Origin: Verrucomicrobiota bacterium
GTDB lineage: Bacteria > Verrucomicrobiota > Kiritimatiellia > CAIVKH01
NCBI GenBank assembly: GCA_024233345.1
Contig: JACKPT010000003.1
Span: 124,001-188,000 of the forward strand
Direction: 5' to 3'
DNA: 64,000 nt
Positions 33,784 through 42,508 of this stretch are shown one piece after another. The position numbers and the translations under genes are program-made. The notes below the pieces were generated by a model. It did not search any database. It was not told the origin of the DNA and worked only from the letters and a program-made list of their open reading frames with translations. Numbering within the stretch: position 1 is the stretch's first letter; each line of letters begins with the position of its first letter.

Positions 33784-35355
33784 CTACGGTTGTTCCGCCA
33801 CCGTCACATCCTGTTCCTCTTTGAGTTCATGATGTGATTTCAGAAACAGGTATCGATTCAGGGCATTGATGTAGGCCTTGGCGCTGGCCTCCACAATGTC
33901 GGTGCTCGAACCCTTGGCATTGATCACCGAGTCCCCATAGCGAACCCGGACACTGACTTCACCCACCGCGTCCTCGCCCTTGGTGATGGCCTGAAGAGAA
34001 AAATCTTCCAAGGTGCCTTCGACCCCGGTGATGCGGTCGATTACCCGGAAGGTCGCATCGACCGGGCCATCGCCACAGGCGGCATCGGTCATCTCCTCGG
34101 AATCCCGCCGCAGGGTCACGGTGGCGGTCGGCACGGCCCGGGTGCCGGTCGTCACCTGGACCGTTCCGAGCTGATACACCTGTGGCATGTCCGAGGACTG
34201 GTCCTGAACCAGGGCGATCAGGTCATCATCATAGACCACCTTCTTTTTGTCGCACAGTTCCTTGAACGCATCATAGACCCGCCCCATCTCCTCATCGCTC
34301 AGGGTAAACCCCATCTGGGTCAGGTGATTGGTCAGGGCGTGCCGGCCCGAGTGTTTGCCCAGCACCAGCTCCGTGCCGGACAGGCCGACATCCTCGGGGA
34401 CCATGATTTCGTAGGTCTCGCGATTTTTCAGCATGCCGTCCTGGTGAATCCCCGACTCGTGGGCAAACGCATTGGCCCCGACAATGGCTTTGTTGCGCTG
34501 CACCACCATCCCGGTCATCCGGCTGACCAGGCGGCTGGAACGAATGATTTCCCGGGTGTTGATCCCGGTGAAGACCTGGTAGGCATCCCCCCGGGTCCGC
34601 ATCGCCATCACCACCTCTTCCAGCGAGCAGTTTCCCGCACGCTCGCCAATGCCATTGATGGTGCACTCGACCTGCCGTGCCCCCGCCTTGACGGCGGCGA
34701 GGGAGTTGGCCACCGCCAGCCCCAGATCATTATGGCAGTGCACCGAAAAGATGACCCCGGGAACCTTCACCGAGGCGACCAGAAACGCGATCAGGTCACC
34801 AAACTCCTCCGGGGAGGCATACCCCACGGTATCCGGGACATTCAGTGTGGTGGCTCCGGCTTCAGCTACCGCGGTATACAGATCCACCAGGTACGATCGA
34901 TCCGACCGGGTGGTATCCTGGGCGGAATACTCCACATCGTCGGTGAACGACCGGGCAAATGTTACCGCCGCTACCGACTTTTCAATATTCTTAGCCCGGG
35001 TCATCCGCATCATCGCCTCGAGATGAATATCGCTGCCCGAGCTGAAGGTATGGATACGCCTGCGGGCCGCGGGCTCGATGGCCTTTCCCGCCCGCTCGAT
35101 ATCCGCTTCCTTGATCCGGGCCAGCGCGGCGATGGTCGGTCCTTGCACCGCTTCGGCAATCGCCCGGACCGCCTCGTAGTCGCCGGGGGACGCGATGGGA
35201 AAGCCTGCCTCAATGACGTCGACACGCAGACGCGCGAGCTGACGGGCGACCTCCAGCTTTTCATGCAGATTCATGGTTGCGCCGGGGCACTGTTCGCCGT
35301 CGCGCAGAGTGGTATCAAAAATGACCACCTGGTTTGGATCTCGCTGCGTTGTCAT
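33784..35355 (-). CDS. leuA: 2-isopropylmalate synthase
   Basis: LeuA condenses acetyl-CoA with 2-oxoisovalerate, the first committed step of leucine synthesis. The catalytic TIM barrel has FDTTLRDGEQCPGATM near the start, SVHCHNDLGLAVANSL (metal-binding HxH) and NGIGERAGNCSLEEVVMA. The C-terminal regulatory LeuA_dimer domain (GTVQVTTGTRAVPTATVTL to VEASAKAYINALNRYL) is complete, so leucine feedback inhibition is expected. ATG 35355 has AGGAGA 8 bases upstream. A strong intrinsic terminator lies 48 bp upstream of the start, after a short Leu-rich reading frame, so expression is probably set by transcription attenuation. Confidence 0.96.
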   Translation of the reverse strand: MTTQRDPNQVVIFDTTLRDGEQCPGATMNLHEKLEVARQLARLRVDVIEAGFPIASPGDYEAVRAIAEAVQGPTIAALARIKEADIERAGKAIEPAARRRIHTFSSGSDIHLEAMMRMTRAKNIEKSVAAVTFARSFTDDVEYSAQDTTRSDRSYLVDLYTAVAEAGATTLNVPDTVGYASPEEFGDLIAFLVASVKVPGVIFSVHCHNDLGLAVANSLAAVKAGARQVECTINGIGERAGNCSLEEVVMAMRTRGDAYQVFTGINTREIIRSSRLVSRMTGMVVQRNKAIVGANAFAHESGIHQDGMLKNRETYEIMVPEDVGLSGTELVLGKHSGRHALTNHLTQMGFTLSDEEMGRVYDAFKELCDKKKVVYDDDLIALVQDQSSDMPQVYQLGTVQVTTGTRAVPTATVTLRRDSEEMTDAACGDGPVDATFRVIDRITGVEGTLEDFSLQAITKGEDAVGEVSVRVRYGDSVINAKGSSTDIVEASAKAYINALNRYLFLKSHHELKEEQDVTVAEQP

Positions 35356-35403
35356 GTTTTTTTCTCCTGTTGTCGTTCTGTTTTGTACATGGTTTCGGGA
35401 CAT

Positions 35404-35440
35404 AAAAAAACCCCATTCCGTTTTCGCGGAATGGGGTTTT
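35404..35440 (-). terminator. Intrinsic terminator upstream of leuA (probable attenuator)
   Basis: On the minus strand, AAAACCCCATTCCG and CGGAATGGGGTTTT form a perfect 14-bp stem with loop CGAAAA, followed by seven T in all (35410-35404). It ends 48 bp before leuA ATG, which leaves no room for a full promoter between it and the gene. It could simply end the cysNC transcript, but leuA would then have no visible promoter. With the Leu-rich leader frame and promoter upstream, an attenuator is the better reading. Confidence 0.8.
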
Positions 35441-35460
35441 CGAAATGGGCTGGGGTACAG

Positions 35461-35538
35461 CTAGACGAAACAACCTCCGGATCCCGCGGATCGGCAGAGT
35501 CCTAGAGCGAGGACAGCTTGTAGTCCCTTCGCCTGCAT
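35461..35538 (-). CDS. Putative leucine leader peptide of leuA
   Basis: A 25-codon frame (ATG 35538 to TAG 35461) whose middle reads LQAVLALGL: four Leu in nine codons, two of them CTA, a codon expected to be uncommon in a GC-rich genome. It stops 20 bp before the leuA terminator. The segment just before its stop (GGTTGTTTCG) could pair imperfectly with CGAAAACC at the foot of the terminator, so stalling on Leu codons could favour an antiterminator. The ribosome-binding site is weak, and an in-frame GTG seven codons upstream is an alternative start. No homologous leader is known to me. Confidence 0.5.
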   Translation of the reverse strand: MQAKGLQAVLALGLCRSAGSGGCFV

Positions 35539-35566
35539 GGTTGTCTGGTATCGCTTCACGAGGCCA

Positions 35567-35595
35567 TCCATACCCTCTGATGCGGCTGGTGTCAA
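35567..35595 (-). promoter_or_regulatory. Putative leuA promoter
   Basis: On the minus strand, TTGACA (35595-35590) is followed by a 17-bp spacer and TATGGA (35572-35567). The -35 box is perfect and the -10 box matches TATAAT only in its first three bases. A transcript starting near 35560 would include the Leu-rich leader frame and the terminator before leuA. The site lies just after the cysNC stop at 35640. Confidence 0.5.
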
Positions 35596-35639
35596 CCCCT
35601 CGCCGCAGGCGGGTGGCACCGCATCGCAAAGAGGCCTGC

Positions 35640-37601
35640 TCAGGCCAGGTTGTTTTTTTCTTGGAGGTAAGCGAGGATTTGCTGAACCGTATCCTCGATG
35701 GGAGCGCTCGCGGTATCCAGGATCAGTTCCGGCCGGGCCGGTTCTTCGTAGGGGGCGGAGATGCCGGTGAATTGGGTGATCTCCCCGCTTCGGGCTTTTC
35801 GGTACAGGCCCTTGGGATCCCGGGTCTCGCACAGTTCAAGCGGGGCCTTCACAAAGGCCTCGATGAACCGGAAGGCTCCGGCCTGGTCGGGGGTCTGCCC
35901 TTCTTCTAGGATGGCCCGGGCCTGATCCCGGTCCACACGATAGGGCGAGATAAAGGCGGTGATCACGATAATCCCGGCGTCGTTCATGAGCCGGGCCACT
36001 TCGGCAATCCGGCGGATATTTTCCGACCGGTCCTCGGCAGAAAACCCGAGGTCGCGGTTGAGGTGGTGGCGAATGTTGTCCCCGTCGAGAATATAGCAGA
36101 GCCTGCCCTGCTCGTGGAGCGTTCGCTCCAGCGCCTTGGCGATGGTCGACTTGCCGGAACCGCTCAATCCGGTCAGCCAGATGGTGCAGGCTTTCTGCCC
36201 GAGCAGCCGCTCCCGGTCTTCCCGGGTCACAAAGGAATCCTCATACCGAATGTTTCGGCTCTTGCTGCCTTCCGTGGCGGGACGTCCATAGCGATCCAGC
36301 GTGAGGCGGTCCACAATCATACCGGCAGCGACAGTGGCATTGGTGGCCCGGTCGATCAGAATAAAACTGCCGGTCTGCCGGTTCTTGTCGTAGGGGTCAA
36401 AGGCCAGAGGGCGATGGAGGGAAATATGGACCCGGCCGATTTCATTGAGGTGGAGATCGGCATCGCCCCCCTCCTGCTTGCGCATGGTGTTGACATCGAT
36501 TTTGTAGCGAATGGTTTCGAGGGTTCCGGGGATCATATTGCTGGTCTGCTTGATCCAGAAGCTGCGGCCCGGTTTGCTCGAGTCCTCATGCATCCAAACC
36601 ACCATCGCTTCAAATGCATCGGCGAAGCGCGGTACATTGTTCGGGTGAACCAGCATATCCCCCCGCGACAGGTCAATTTCATCCTCGAGGGTCAGGGTCA
36701 CCGCCAGCGGAGGATAGGCTTCATCGCGCTCGCCATCCCAGGTGACAATGGATTTCACCCGGGACTTGCGGCGCGAAGGCAGGGCCAGGACCTCGTCTCC
36801 CTTGCGCACCACCCCGGAGGCCACCGTTCCGGCAAAGCCCCGGAAATCGAGGTGCGGACGGATCACCGTCTGGACCGGAAACCGGAAATCAACCAGGTTG
36901 CGGTCGGAGGAAAGATTAACCTGCTCCAGGTGCTCCAGCAGGGCCGGGCCGGTATACCACGGCATGGCCTCGGAATGATCAACGACATAGTCGCCCTTCA
37001 GGGCGGACAGTGGAATAAAATGGATGTCGGAAAAATTCATCCGCTCAACAAATTCCATGTATTCCTTCTGGATGTTCCGGAAGATGTCCTCGCTCCAGTT
37101 CACCAGGTCCATCTTGTTCACCGCCACCACCACATGCCGGATCCCCAGCAGTGAGCAGATGAAGCTGTGCCGGCGGGTTTGGGTCAGCACGCCCTTGCGG
37201 GCATCGATGAGAATGATGGCCAGGTTGCAGGTCGAGGCGCCGGTGGCCATGTTCCGGGTGTACTGCTCGTGGCCGGGACAGTCTGCGATGATGAACTTGC
37301 GTCGATTCGTGGAAAAGTATCGGTACGCGACATCGATGGTGATGCCCTGCTCCCGTTCCGCCTTGAGGCCATCGGTGAGTAGCGCGGGATCAAAGTCGGT
37401 TCCGGTGGTGCCGTACAGTTTGGAGTCGCGGTTGACCGCGGCAAGTTGGTCTTCATAGATCAACTTGGTGTCGTATAAAATCCGCCCGATCAGGGTGGAC
37501 TTGCCGTCATCCACCGATCCGCAGGTGAGGATCCGCAGCAGATCTTTTTTCTCATGCTGCTCGAGATAATCGGCAACCGAACCGGGGACGCTTTCCGCCA
37601 T
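35640..37601 (-). CDS. cysNC: Bifunctional sulfate adenylyltransferase subunit 1 / APS kinase
   Basis: A 653-residue fusion. The N-terminal CysN GTPase has CGSVDDGKSTLIGRILYDTK (P-loop), DCPGHEQYTRNMATGAST and NKMDLV, and drives ATP sulfurylase with GTP hydrolysis. From about residue 455 an APS kinase domain follows (IWLTGLSGSGKSTIAKALE, LDGDNIRHHLNRDLGFS, FIEAFVKAPLELCETRDPKG), which phosphorylates APS to PAPS. Fused CysNC proteins (NodQ type) are widespread. The start overlaps the cysD stop (TGATG), so the two ATP-sulfurylase subunits are translated together. The window shows no PAPS reductase, so PAPS may also serve sulfation. Confidence 0.95.
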   Translation of the reverse strand: MAESVPGSVADYLEQHEKKDLLRILTCGSVDDGKSTLIGRILYDTKLIYEDQLAAVNRDSKLYGTTGTDFDPALLTDGLKAEREQGITIDVAYRYFSTNRRKFIIADCPGHEQYTRNMATGASTCNLAIILIDARKGVLTQTRRHSFICSLLGIRHVVVAVNKMDLVNWSEDIFRNIQKEYMEFVERMNFSDIHFIPLSALKGDYVVDHSEAMPWYTGPALLEHLEQVNLSSDRNLVDFRFPVQTVIRPHLDFRGFAGTVASGVVRKGDEVLALPSRRKSRVKSIVTWDGERDEAYPPLAVTLTLEDEIDLSRGDMLVHPNNVPRFADAFEAMVVWMHEDSSKPGRSFWIKQTSNMIPGTLETIRYKIDVNTMRKQEGGDADLHLNEIGRVHISLHRPLAFDPYDKNRQTGSFILIDRATNATVAAGMIVDRLTLDRYGRPATEGSKSRNIRYEDSFVTREDRERLLGQKACTIWLTGLSGSGKSTIAKALERTLHEQGRLCYILDGDNIRHHLNRDLGFSAEDRSENIRRIAEVARLMNDAGIIVITAFISPYRVDRDQARAILEEGQTPDQAGAFRFIEAFVKAPLELCETRDPKGLYRKARSGEITQFTGISAPYEEPARPELILDTASAPIEDTVQQILAYLQEKNNLA

Positions 37602-38509
37602 CAGAAATACCCATCCTTTTTCTTCTCTTCCATGGATGCCGCCCCGTCATAATCAATGACCCGGCCCTGCCGTTCGGACTGGCGGGCCACCAGCATCTCC
37701 TGGACAATTTTTTCCACGGTGTCGGCCTCGGACTCCATGGCGCCGGTCAGCGGATAACAACCGAGGGTGCGGAAGCGGACCTTCCGCATCTGTGGCTTCT
37801 CCCCCGGGTTCATCTTCATCCGGTCGTCATCGACCATGATCAAAGCGCCATCCCGCTCCACCACCGGCCGTTCCGCAGCAAAATACAGGGGCACAATCGG
37901 AATCGACTCGCGCAGGATATACAGCCAGATATCCAATTCGGTCCAGTTGGACAGGGGGAACACCCGGATCGATTCGCCTTTGTTGACCCGGGCGTTGTAC
38001 AACGACCACAATTCGGGACGTTGATTCTTGGGATCCCACTGGTGATGGCGGTTCCGGAAGCTGTATATCCGCTCCTTGGCCCGGGATTTCTCCTCGTCGC
38101 GGCGGGCTCCGCCATAGGCGGCATCAAAACCATAATGATCCAGCGCCTGCTTCAATGCCACCGTCTTCATGATTTCGGTATGCTTCTCCGAACCATGATC
38201 AAAGGGGTTGATGTTCTGCGCCTTGCCCTCGGGGTTGGTCCAGGTCAGCAGCTCAAACTCCGCCTCCTTCGCCATCCGCTCCCGGAAGGTGATCATCTCC
38301 CGAAATTTCCAGGTGGTATCCACATGCATCAAGGGAAAAGGAATCTTGCCCGGATAAAAAGCCTTCTGAGCCAACCGAAGCATCACCGATGAATCTTTTC
38401 CGATGGAATACAGCATCACCGGCTTCTGGAACTCGGCATACACCTCCCGGATAATGTGGATCGCCTCAGCCTCGAGCTGCTGTAAATGGGTTGTGTGATA
38501 ACTCGTCAT
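37601..38509 (-). CDS. cysD: Sulfate adenylyltransferase subunit 2
   Basis: CysD makes adenosine 5'-phosphosulfate from ATP and sulfate in complex with CysN. The 302-residue protein has the PP-loop MLYSIGKDSSVMLRLAQKAF (about 31-50), HVDTTWKFREMI, and the conserved GARRDEEKSRAKERIYSFR and LSNWTELDIWLYI segments. ATG 38509 is chosen because homology begins there (MTSYHTTHLQQLEAEAIHI); a longer frame has no support. It is followed by cysNC with a one-base TGATG overlap and preceded 75 bp upstream by cysQ on the same strand. Confidence 0.95.
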   Translation of the reverse strand: MTSYHTTHLQQLEAEAIHIIREVYAEFQKPVMLYSIGKDSSVMLRLAQKAFYPGKIPFPLMHVDTTWKFREMITFRERMAKEAEFELLTWTNPEGKAQNINPFDHGSEKHTEIMKTVALKQALDHYGFDAAYGGARRDEEKSRAKERIYSFRNRHHQWDPKNQRPELWSLYNARVNKGESIRVFPLSNWTELDIWLYILRESIPIVPLYFAAERPVVERDGALIMVDDDRMKMNPGEKPQMRKVRFRTLGCYPLTGAMESEADTVEKIVQEMLVARQSERQGRVIDYDGAASMEEKKKDGYF

Positions 38510-38584
38510 TGGAATCAAGGGAACCAAAAGTAGGGATTTCAGCGGTGCATGGCCAGTCCAAACCAACCTGCATCCCCGCGAGGC

Positions 38585-39433
38585 TCAAGCAAAACGAAAA
38601 TCTGCGGACGCTACGACAAAGAACGGGTTGAGGAGATTTTCCCGGTTGTATCGAAGCGGCGCGGATTCGGGGATGGTCGACTGTGCATCATAGACCACAA
38701 CCGCCCCGCCGGCGGCCTCCACGACTGCTTGACCGGCTGCGGTATCCCACTCCATGGTCGGGGCAAGCCGTGGATAGACATCAGCGGCGCCTTCCGCCAC
38801 CATGCACAATTTCAGGGAACTCCCCTTGGAAACCAATGACGCTGGACCATGAGCCTGCTCCAATTGCTCGATATAGCTTCGGGTTTCTCCGGTCAGATGA
38901 GAGCGCGAAGCGACCACCCGCAATGGCCCGGCCCCCCGTGCCAGGGCCGGATCCGGGAGGAGGGTCGCTCGAGGGCCGGAAAAGACAGGGCAAGCCGGAT
39001 CCGGATCCGTTAGTCGCCAGGCGGCAGGGGATGGATCAAACCGAGCCGTCCATCCCAGATACAGGACATCGAGTACCGGGGCATAGACCAGGCCAAGGAT
39101 TGGTTCGCTCTGGTCGATGAGCGCGACATTCACGGTGAACTCCCCATTCCGTTTGATGAACTCCTTGGTGCCATCCAGGGGATCCACCAGCCAGAACCGG
39201 GTCCAGGCGGACCGCTCGGCATAGGGTATCTCTGCGCTCTCCTCGGAAAGCACTGGAAGCCCGGTTTGGCCCAGGGCGTGGACAAGCAGTTCGTGGGCGG
39301 CGAGGTCGGCCTCGGTCAACGGGGATCGATCCGCTTTTTCCATCGCGGTAAAATCGCTGCCATAAATCTCGAGAATTCGGTGCCCGGCCTGCAGGGTTGC
39401 GGAATAGGCGGTGGTAAAAAGCGGGTTGTTCAT
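38585..39433 (-). CDS. cysQ: 3'(2'),5'-bisphosphate nucleotidase
   Basis: CysQ removes the 3'-phosphate of PAP/PAPS and so protects sulfate assimilation and sulfation from product inhibition. The 282-residue inositol-monophosphatase-fold protein has the metal site VLSEESAEIPY, the signature WLVDPLDGTKEFIKRNGEF (about 85-103), and EWDTAAGQAVVEAAGGAVVV at the C-terminal half. ATG 39433 is chosen by homology; the upstream extension shows none. It leads the sulfate-activation run cysQ-cysD-cysNC and is divergent from rlmN. Confidence 0.93.
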   Translation of the reverse strand: MNNPLFTTAYSATLQAGHRILEIYGSDFTAMEKADRSPLTEADLAAHELLVHALGQTGLPVLSEESAEIPYAERSAWTRFWLVDPLDGTKEFIKRNGEFTVNVALIDQSEPILGLVYAPVLDVLYLGWTARFDPSPAAWRLTDPDPACPVFSGPRATLLPDPALARGAGPLRVVASRSHLTGETRSYIEQLEQAHGPASLVSKGSSLKLCMVAEGAADVYPRLAPTMEWDTAAGQAVVEAAGGAVVVYDAQSTIPESAPLRYNRENLLNPFFVVASADFRFA

Positions 39434-39534
39434 TGGTTCTCCAGAAATGGGGATTCTACCTGGGGATCCCAGCCAAGTCCAGCGGAGGGCGTGGATGATC
39501 CCGCTTGCCATTTCACGGCAGGTTCCCGATAACC

Positions 39535-40629
39535 ATGCCCATGGAGCAGGATCTCATTCATCTGTACAACCTCACCCGGGTAGACCTGATCCGGTTGATG
39601 GGGGAGCTCGGGCAACCGGCATTCCGGGCCAAACAGATCTACCGCCACTTGTATGTCAACCTCACCACCAGCTTTGACGCAATGACCGATCTGCCCACCG
39701 CGCTTCGGGAGACCCTGGCCGGGCGGGTGACATTTACCAGCCTGACCCTCCGAACCATTTTGACCGCCGATCAGGGCATGACCCGAAAGGCGTTGTTTGC
39801 CCTGCCGGACGGTTCACCGGCGGAGGCGGTGCTGATGGTGTATCCGGACCGGGCCACGGTTTGTGTTTCGTCCCAATCCGGTTGCCCCATGGCCTGCGTC
39901 TTTTGCGCCACCGGCAAACTCGGACACCTGCACGACCTCACGGCAGGACAGATCATCGAGCAGGTTCTGTGGGCCGAACGCACCCTGAAGGAGATTGCCG
40001 CCGACGCCCGGTCACGCGGGGAGAAGATCTCCGATCACCTCACCAATGTGGTGTATATGGGAATGGGAGAACCCTTCAATAATTATCAGGAGTGGTGGAC
40101 TTCCGTGGAACGGCTGCACGATCCGGAAGGGTTCAACTTTGGCGCGCGCAATTTCACCGTCTCCACGGTGGGGCTGATTCCGGGAATCCGGCGGCTGGCC
40201 GAAGAATCGCTCCCCATCAATCTGGCCATTTCGCTGCATGCCCCCGATGATGAACTTCGCTCCAACATGATGCCGGTCAATAGGCGGTATCCGATCAAGG
40301 ATCTGATCGATGCGGTGCGCGACTATACCGCGCAGACCCGTCGGCGGGTTTCGTTTGAATATGTTCTCCTGAAGGAGAAGAACGATCTACCCGAGCAAGC
40401 CGAGCGATTGGCCGATCTGCTCCGGCCCGCGCATCAAGCGCCGCTCCTCTGTCATGTAAATCTGATCCCGTGGAATCCGGTACCCGGCTCGCCGCTGTCC
40501 CGTTCGGACCGCAAGCGGGTGCTGGCGTTTCAGGAGGTTTTGCTGCAGCGGGGGGTGGCCTGCACGGTTCGGGTGGAGCGCGGAGCGGAGATCGCGGCAG
40601 CGTGCGGACAACTCGCGGGCGCGGTGTAG
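39535..40629 (+). CDS. rlmN: 23S rRNA (adenine2503-C2)-methyltransferase, radical SAM
   Basis: RlmN methylates C2 of A2503 in 23S rRNA and A37 in some tRNAs. The radical-SAM Cys triad is CPMACVFCATGKLG (about residue 119). Other conserved segments are GQPAFRAKQIYRHLYVN, NVVYMGMGEPFNNYQ, STVGLIPGIRRLAEE and AISLHAPDDELRSNMMPVNR. The two further Cys needed for catalysis fit the Cys in LLCHVNLIPWNPV or CTVRVERG near the C-terminus. ATG 39535 and ATG 39541 are both possible starts. It is divergent from cysQ with about 100 bp between them. Confidence 0.95.
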   Translation: MPMEQDLIHLYNLTRVDLIRLMGELGQPAFRAKQIYRHLYVNLTTSFDAMTDLPTALRETLAGRVTFTSLTLRTILTADQGMTRKALFALPDGSPAEAVLMVYPDRATVCVSSQSGCPMACVFCATGKLGHLHDLTAGQIIEQVLWAERTLKEIAADARSRGEKISDHLTNVVYMGMGEPFNNYQEWWTSVERLHDPEGFNFGARNFTVSTVGLIPGIRRLAEESLPINLAISLHAPDDELRSNMMPVNRRYPIKDLIDAVRDYTAQTRRRVSFEYVLLKEKNDLPEQAERLADLLRPAHQAPLLCHVNLIPWNPVPGSPLSRSDRKRVLAFQEVLLQRGVACTVRVERGAEIAAACGQLAGAV

Positions 40630-40639
40630 CGCCTGCAGA

Positions 40640-42508
40640 TCAATACACCACCGCGTTCGCATCGAGGTACTGACGCAGGGCCTTCGCTTCCGGCAGCCCC
40701 GGTGCCAGACGATCCACCTCATCCAACCACAGTCTGGCTTGCTCGCGTTTTCCCCGCTTCAGGGCCTGCTCGGACTTTGAGCCAAAATACCGGGCTTGCT
40801 CGATCGACGGGTGGCCCATGTAAAGAAAGGCTTCGCGATAAGCCGGAATGGCCTCGGCAATCCGTTGCTCCTCCTCGAGCAATACAGCCAACTTCAACCA
40901 TCCTTCGGCGAAGTCACCGCGCTCGGCGAGCGCTGCACGGTAGTGTTGTTCCGCTTCCTCACGATTGCCGAGGATCTGCTCGGCATAGCCCACATTCACG
41001 CGGTGGACCGGATTTTCGGGCTGCAAGGTCGCGGCCCGGCGGAAGAGATCCCGCGCCTCGCCGATTCGGCCCTCGGACAGCAACAGCGTTCCGAGGTTGG
41101 TCATCGCTTCATAATGCCGGGGATTCGCAATAAGCGCGGCAAGATAGTGTTCACGGGCCCGCTCGGTTTCGCCCCGGTTCTGGTACAGCAGCGCTAGATT
41201 GTTGTGGGCCATCCAGGCGTCCGGGTTGGCGGCAATCGCGGCGGTCCACAGGGCTTCGGGATTCTGAAAGGTCCGGGCATGGCGATGGGAGCCAACCGCC
41301 AAAGGCAGGCAGGCCACCCCGCCAATCACCAGCATCAACCGCAACGGTGGGAGGTGCAGGCGATCGGCAAACCAGACGCCCAAATCGGCCAGCGCGGCCG
41401 CGACCAGGGCAAACAAGGGAATGGCCGCGAGGTAGAGGAAATGATCCGCAACATAGGCATAGCGGAAAAAGTAGACATTAAACAATCCGAGGACCGGAAA
41501 TACCAGAAGCCCGAACGAGGCGACCGACAAAAAGAGAAAGCGGGCCCGATCCCCCTTCAGAAGCAGGGGAAGGGCCATCAACAGCAAGGCACCGATCAGG
41601 GGGAGCAGGGAGAACGGGGTAACCGGACCCACCGGCCAGCGGGGGTAAAGGAACATCACCGGAAAAGGCCACAGCAATTTGCCCACGTAAAACCAGAACA
41701 CCTGGCCGGCCAGAGCCAGTCGCTCGAGGAAGGAATGGCTCCACTCAAACCCGCTCGCCCCCGAGCTGTACCGCTGCTCCCAGATCGTCCAGGCGGCGGC
41801 AGTCATCGAGAGCAGGAACAGGGGAAGCAGTGCTTGCAGCCGCTCCCGGCGCCAGTTGCGCTCCAGGCTGAGCATCGCGATCAATCCCACCGCCGGCAGC
41901 ATCACCACCGCAGTTTTGCTGAGCAATGCCAGAGCAAAGAAACCCCACCCTACCTGATACCATCGGGGACGGATTACCGGCCCATCCGCCTCCGGGTGAT
42001 CTCCCAACAGTCCACTGCGCACCAGGCACCAGAAGGACAACAGGGTAAAGAAACCCGACTGGGTATTTTTCAACTCGGTAATCCAGGCCACCGACTCCAC
42101 CTGGACCGGATGTACGAGAAACAAACAGGCCGCCAGCAACGCTCCGGGAATCTTCAATTCCCGCAAGAGGGTCCATACCAGGAACGCATTGGCCGTGTGC
42201 AGTAGCAGGGTCAGCAGGTGATAAGGCAGTGGATGCAGACCCACCACCTTGTGCAGGCCCCAGAAGGTTGTCAGGGTCAGCGGATAGTACATCGCGGCCC
42301 GGGAACCCCAGATGTCGAGGAGCCCACGCCAGGCCAACACATGGAGATTCCCGGTCAGGTGATAATCGTCGTCCCAGATGAAGCCCGCAGAAAACACCGG
42401 AAGATAGACCGCCACCCCGACCGCCAGCAGAAACAGGGCGACACCCCATTCCGCCCGATGCGCCTGCAACCATGATCCTGTTTCTGTCTTTCCCATGGGT
42501 CTGTACAT
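40640..42508 (-). CDS. Polytopic membrane protein with C-terminal TPRs (TMTC/PMT-like)
   Basis: A 622-residue protein with many membrane segments in the first 400 residues and TPRs in the last 220. The early FSAGFIWDDDYHLTGN motif (acidic Asp trio after the first TM) and HPVQVESVAWITELKNTQSG resemble TMTC/DUF1736 proteins and protein O-mannosyltransferases of the GT-C fold. TPRs follow (AWMAHNNLALLYQNRGETER, HYEAMTNLGTLLLSEGRIGE). It may be a GT-C glycosyltransferase acting on lipid-linked sugars. ATG 42508 overlaps the stop of the upstream glycosyltransferase (TGATG), so the two are co-expressed. Confidence 0.82.
   Translation of the reverse strand: MYRPMGKTETGSWLQAHRAEWGVALFLLAVGVAVYLPVFSAGFIWDDDYHLTGNLHVLAWRGLLDIWGSRAAMYYPLTLTTFWGLHKVVGLHPLPYHLLTLLLHTANAFLVWTLLRELKIPGALLAACLFLVHPVQVESVAWITELKNTQSGFFTLLSFWCLVRSGLLGDHPEADGPVIRPRWYQVGWGFFALALLSKTAVVMLPAVGLIAMLSLERNWRRERLQALLPLFLLSMTAAAWTIWEQRYSSGASGFEWSHSFLERLALAGQVFWFYVGKLLWPFPVMFLYPRWPVGPVTPFSLLPLIGALLLMALPLLLKGDRARFLFLSVASFGLLVFPVLGLFNVYFFRYAYVADHFLYLAAIPLFALVAAALADLGVWFADRLHLPPLRLMLVIGGVACLPLAVGSHRHARTFQNPEALWTAAIAANPDAWMAHNNLALLYQNRGETERAREHYLAALIANPRHYEAMTNLGTLLLSEGRIGEARDLFRRAATLQPENPVHRVNVGYAEQILGNREEAEQHYRAALAERGDFAEGWLKLAVLLEEEQRIAEAIPAYREAFLYMGHPSIEQARYFGSKSEQALKRGKREQARLWLDEVDRLAPGLPEAKALRQYLDANAVVY

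Noticed and set aside
35590..35632. T-box-like phrase GCGGGTGGCACCGC on the plus strand near 35608-35621
   Set aside because: It matches the core of the T-box antiterminator by eye, but the genes on both sides (leuA and cysNC) are on the minus strand, so no plus-strand target follows. No specifier stem was found. Chance match.
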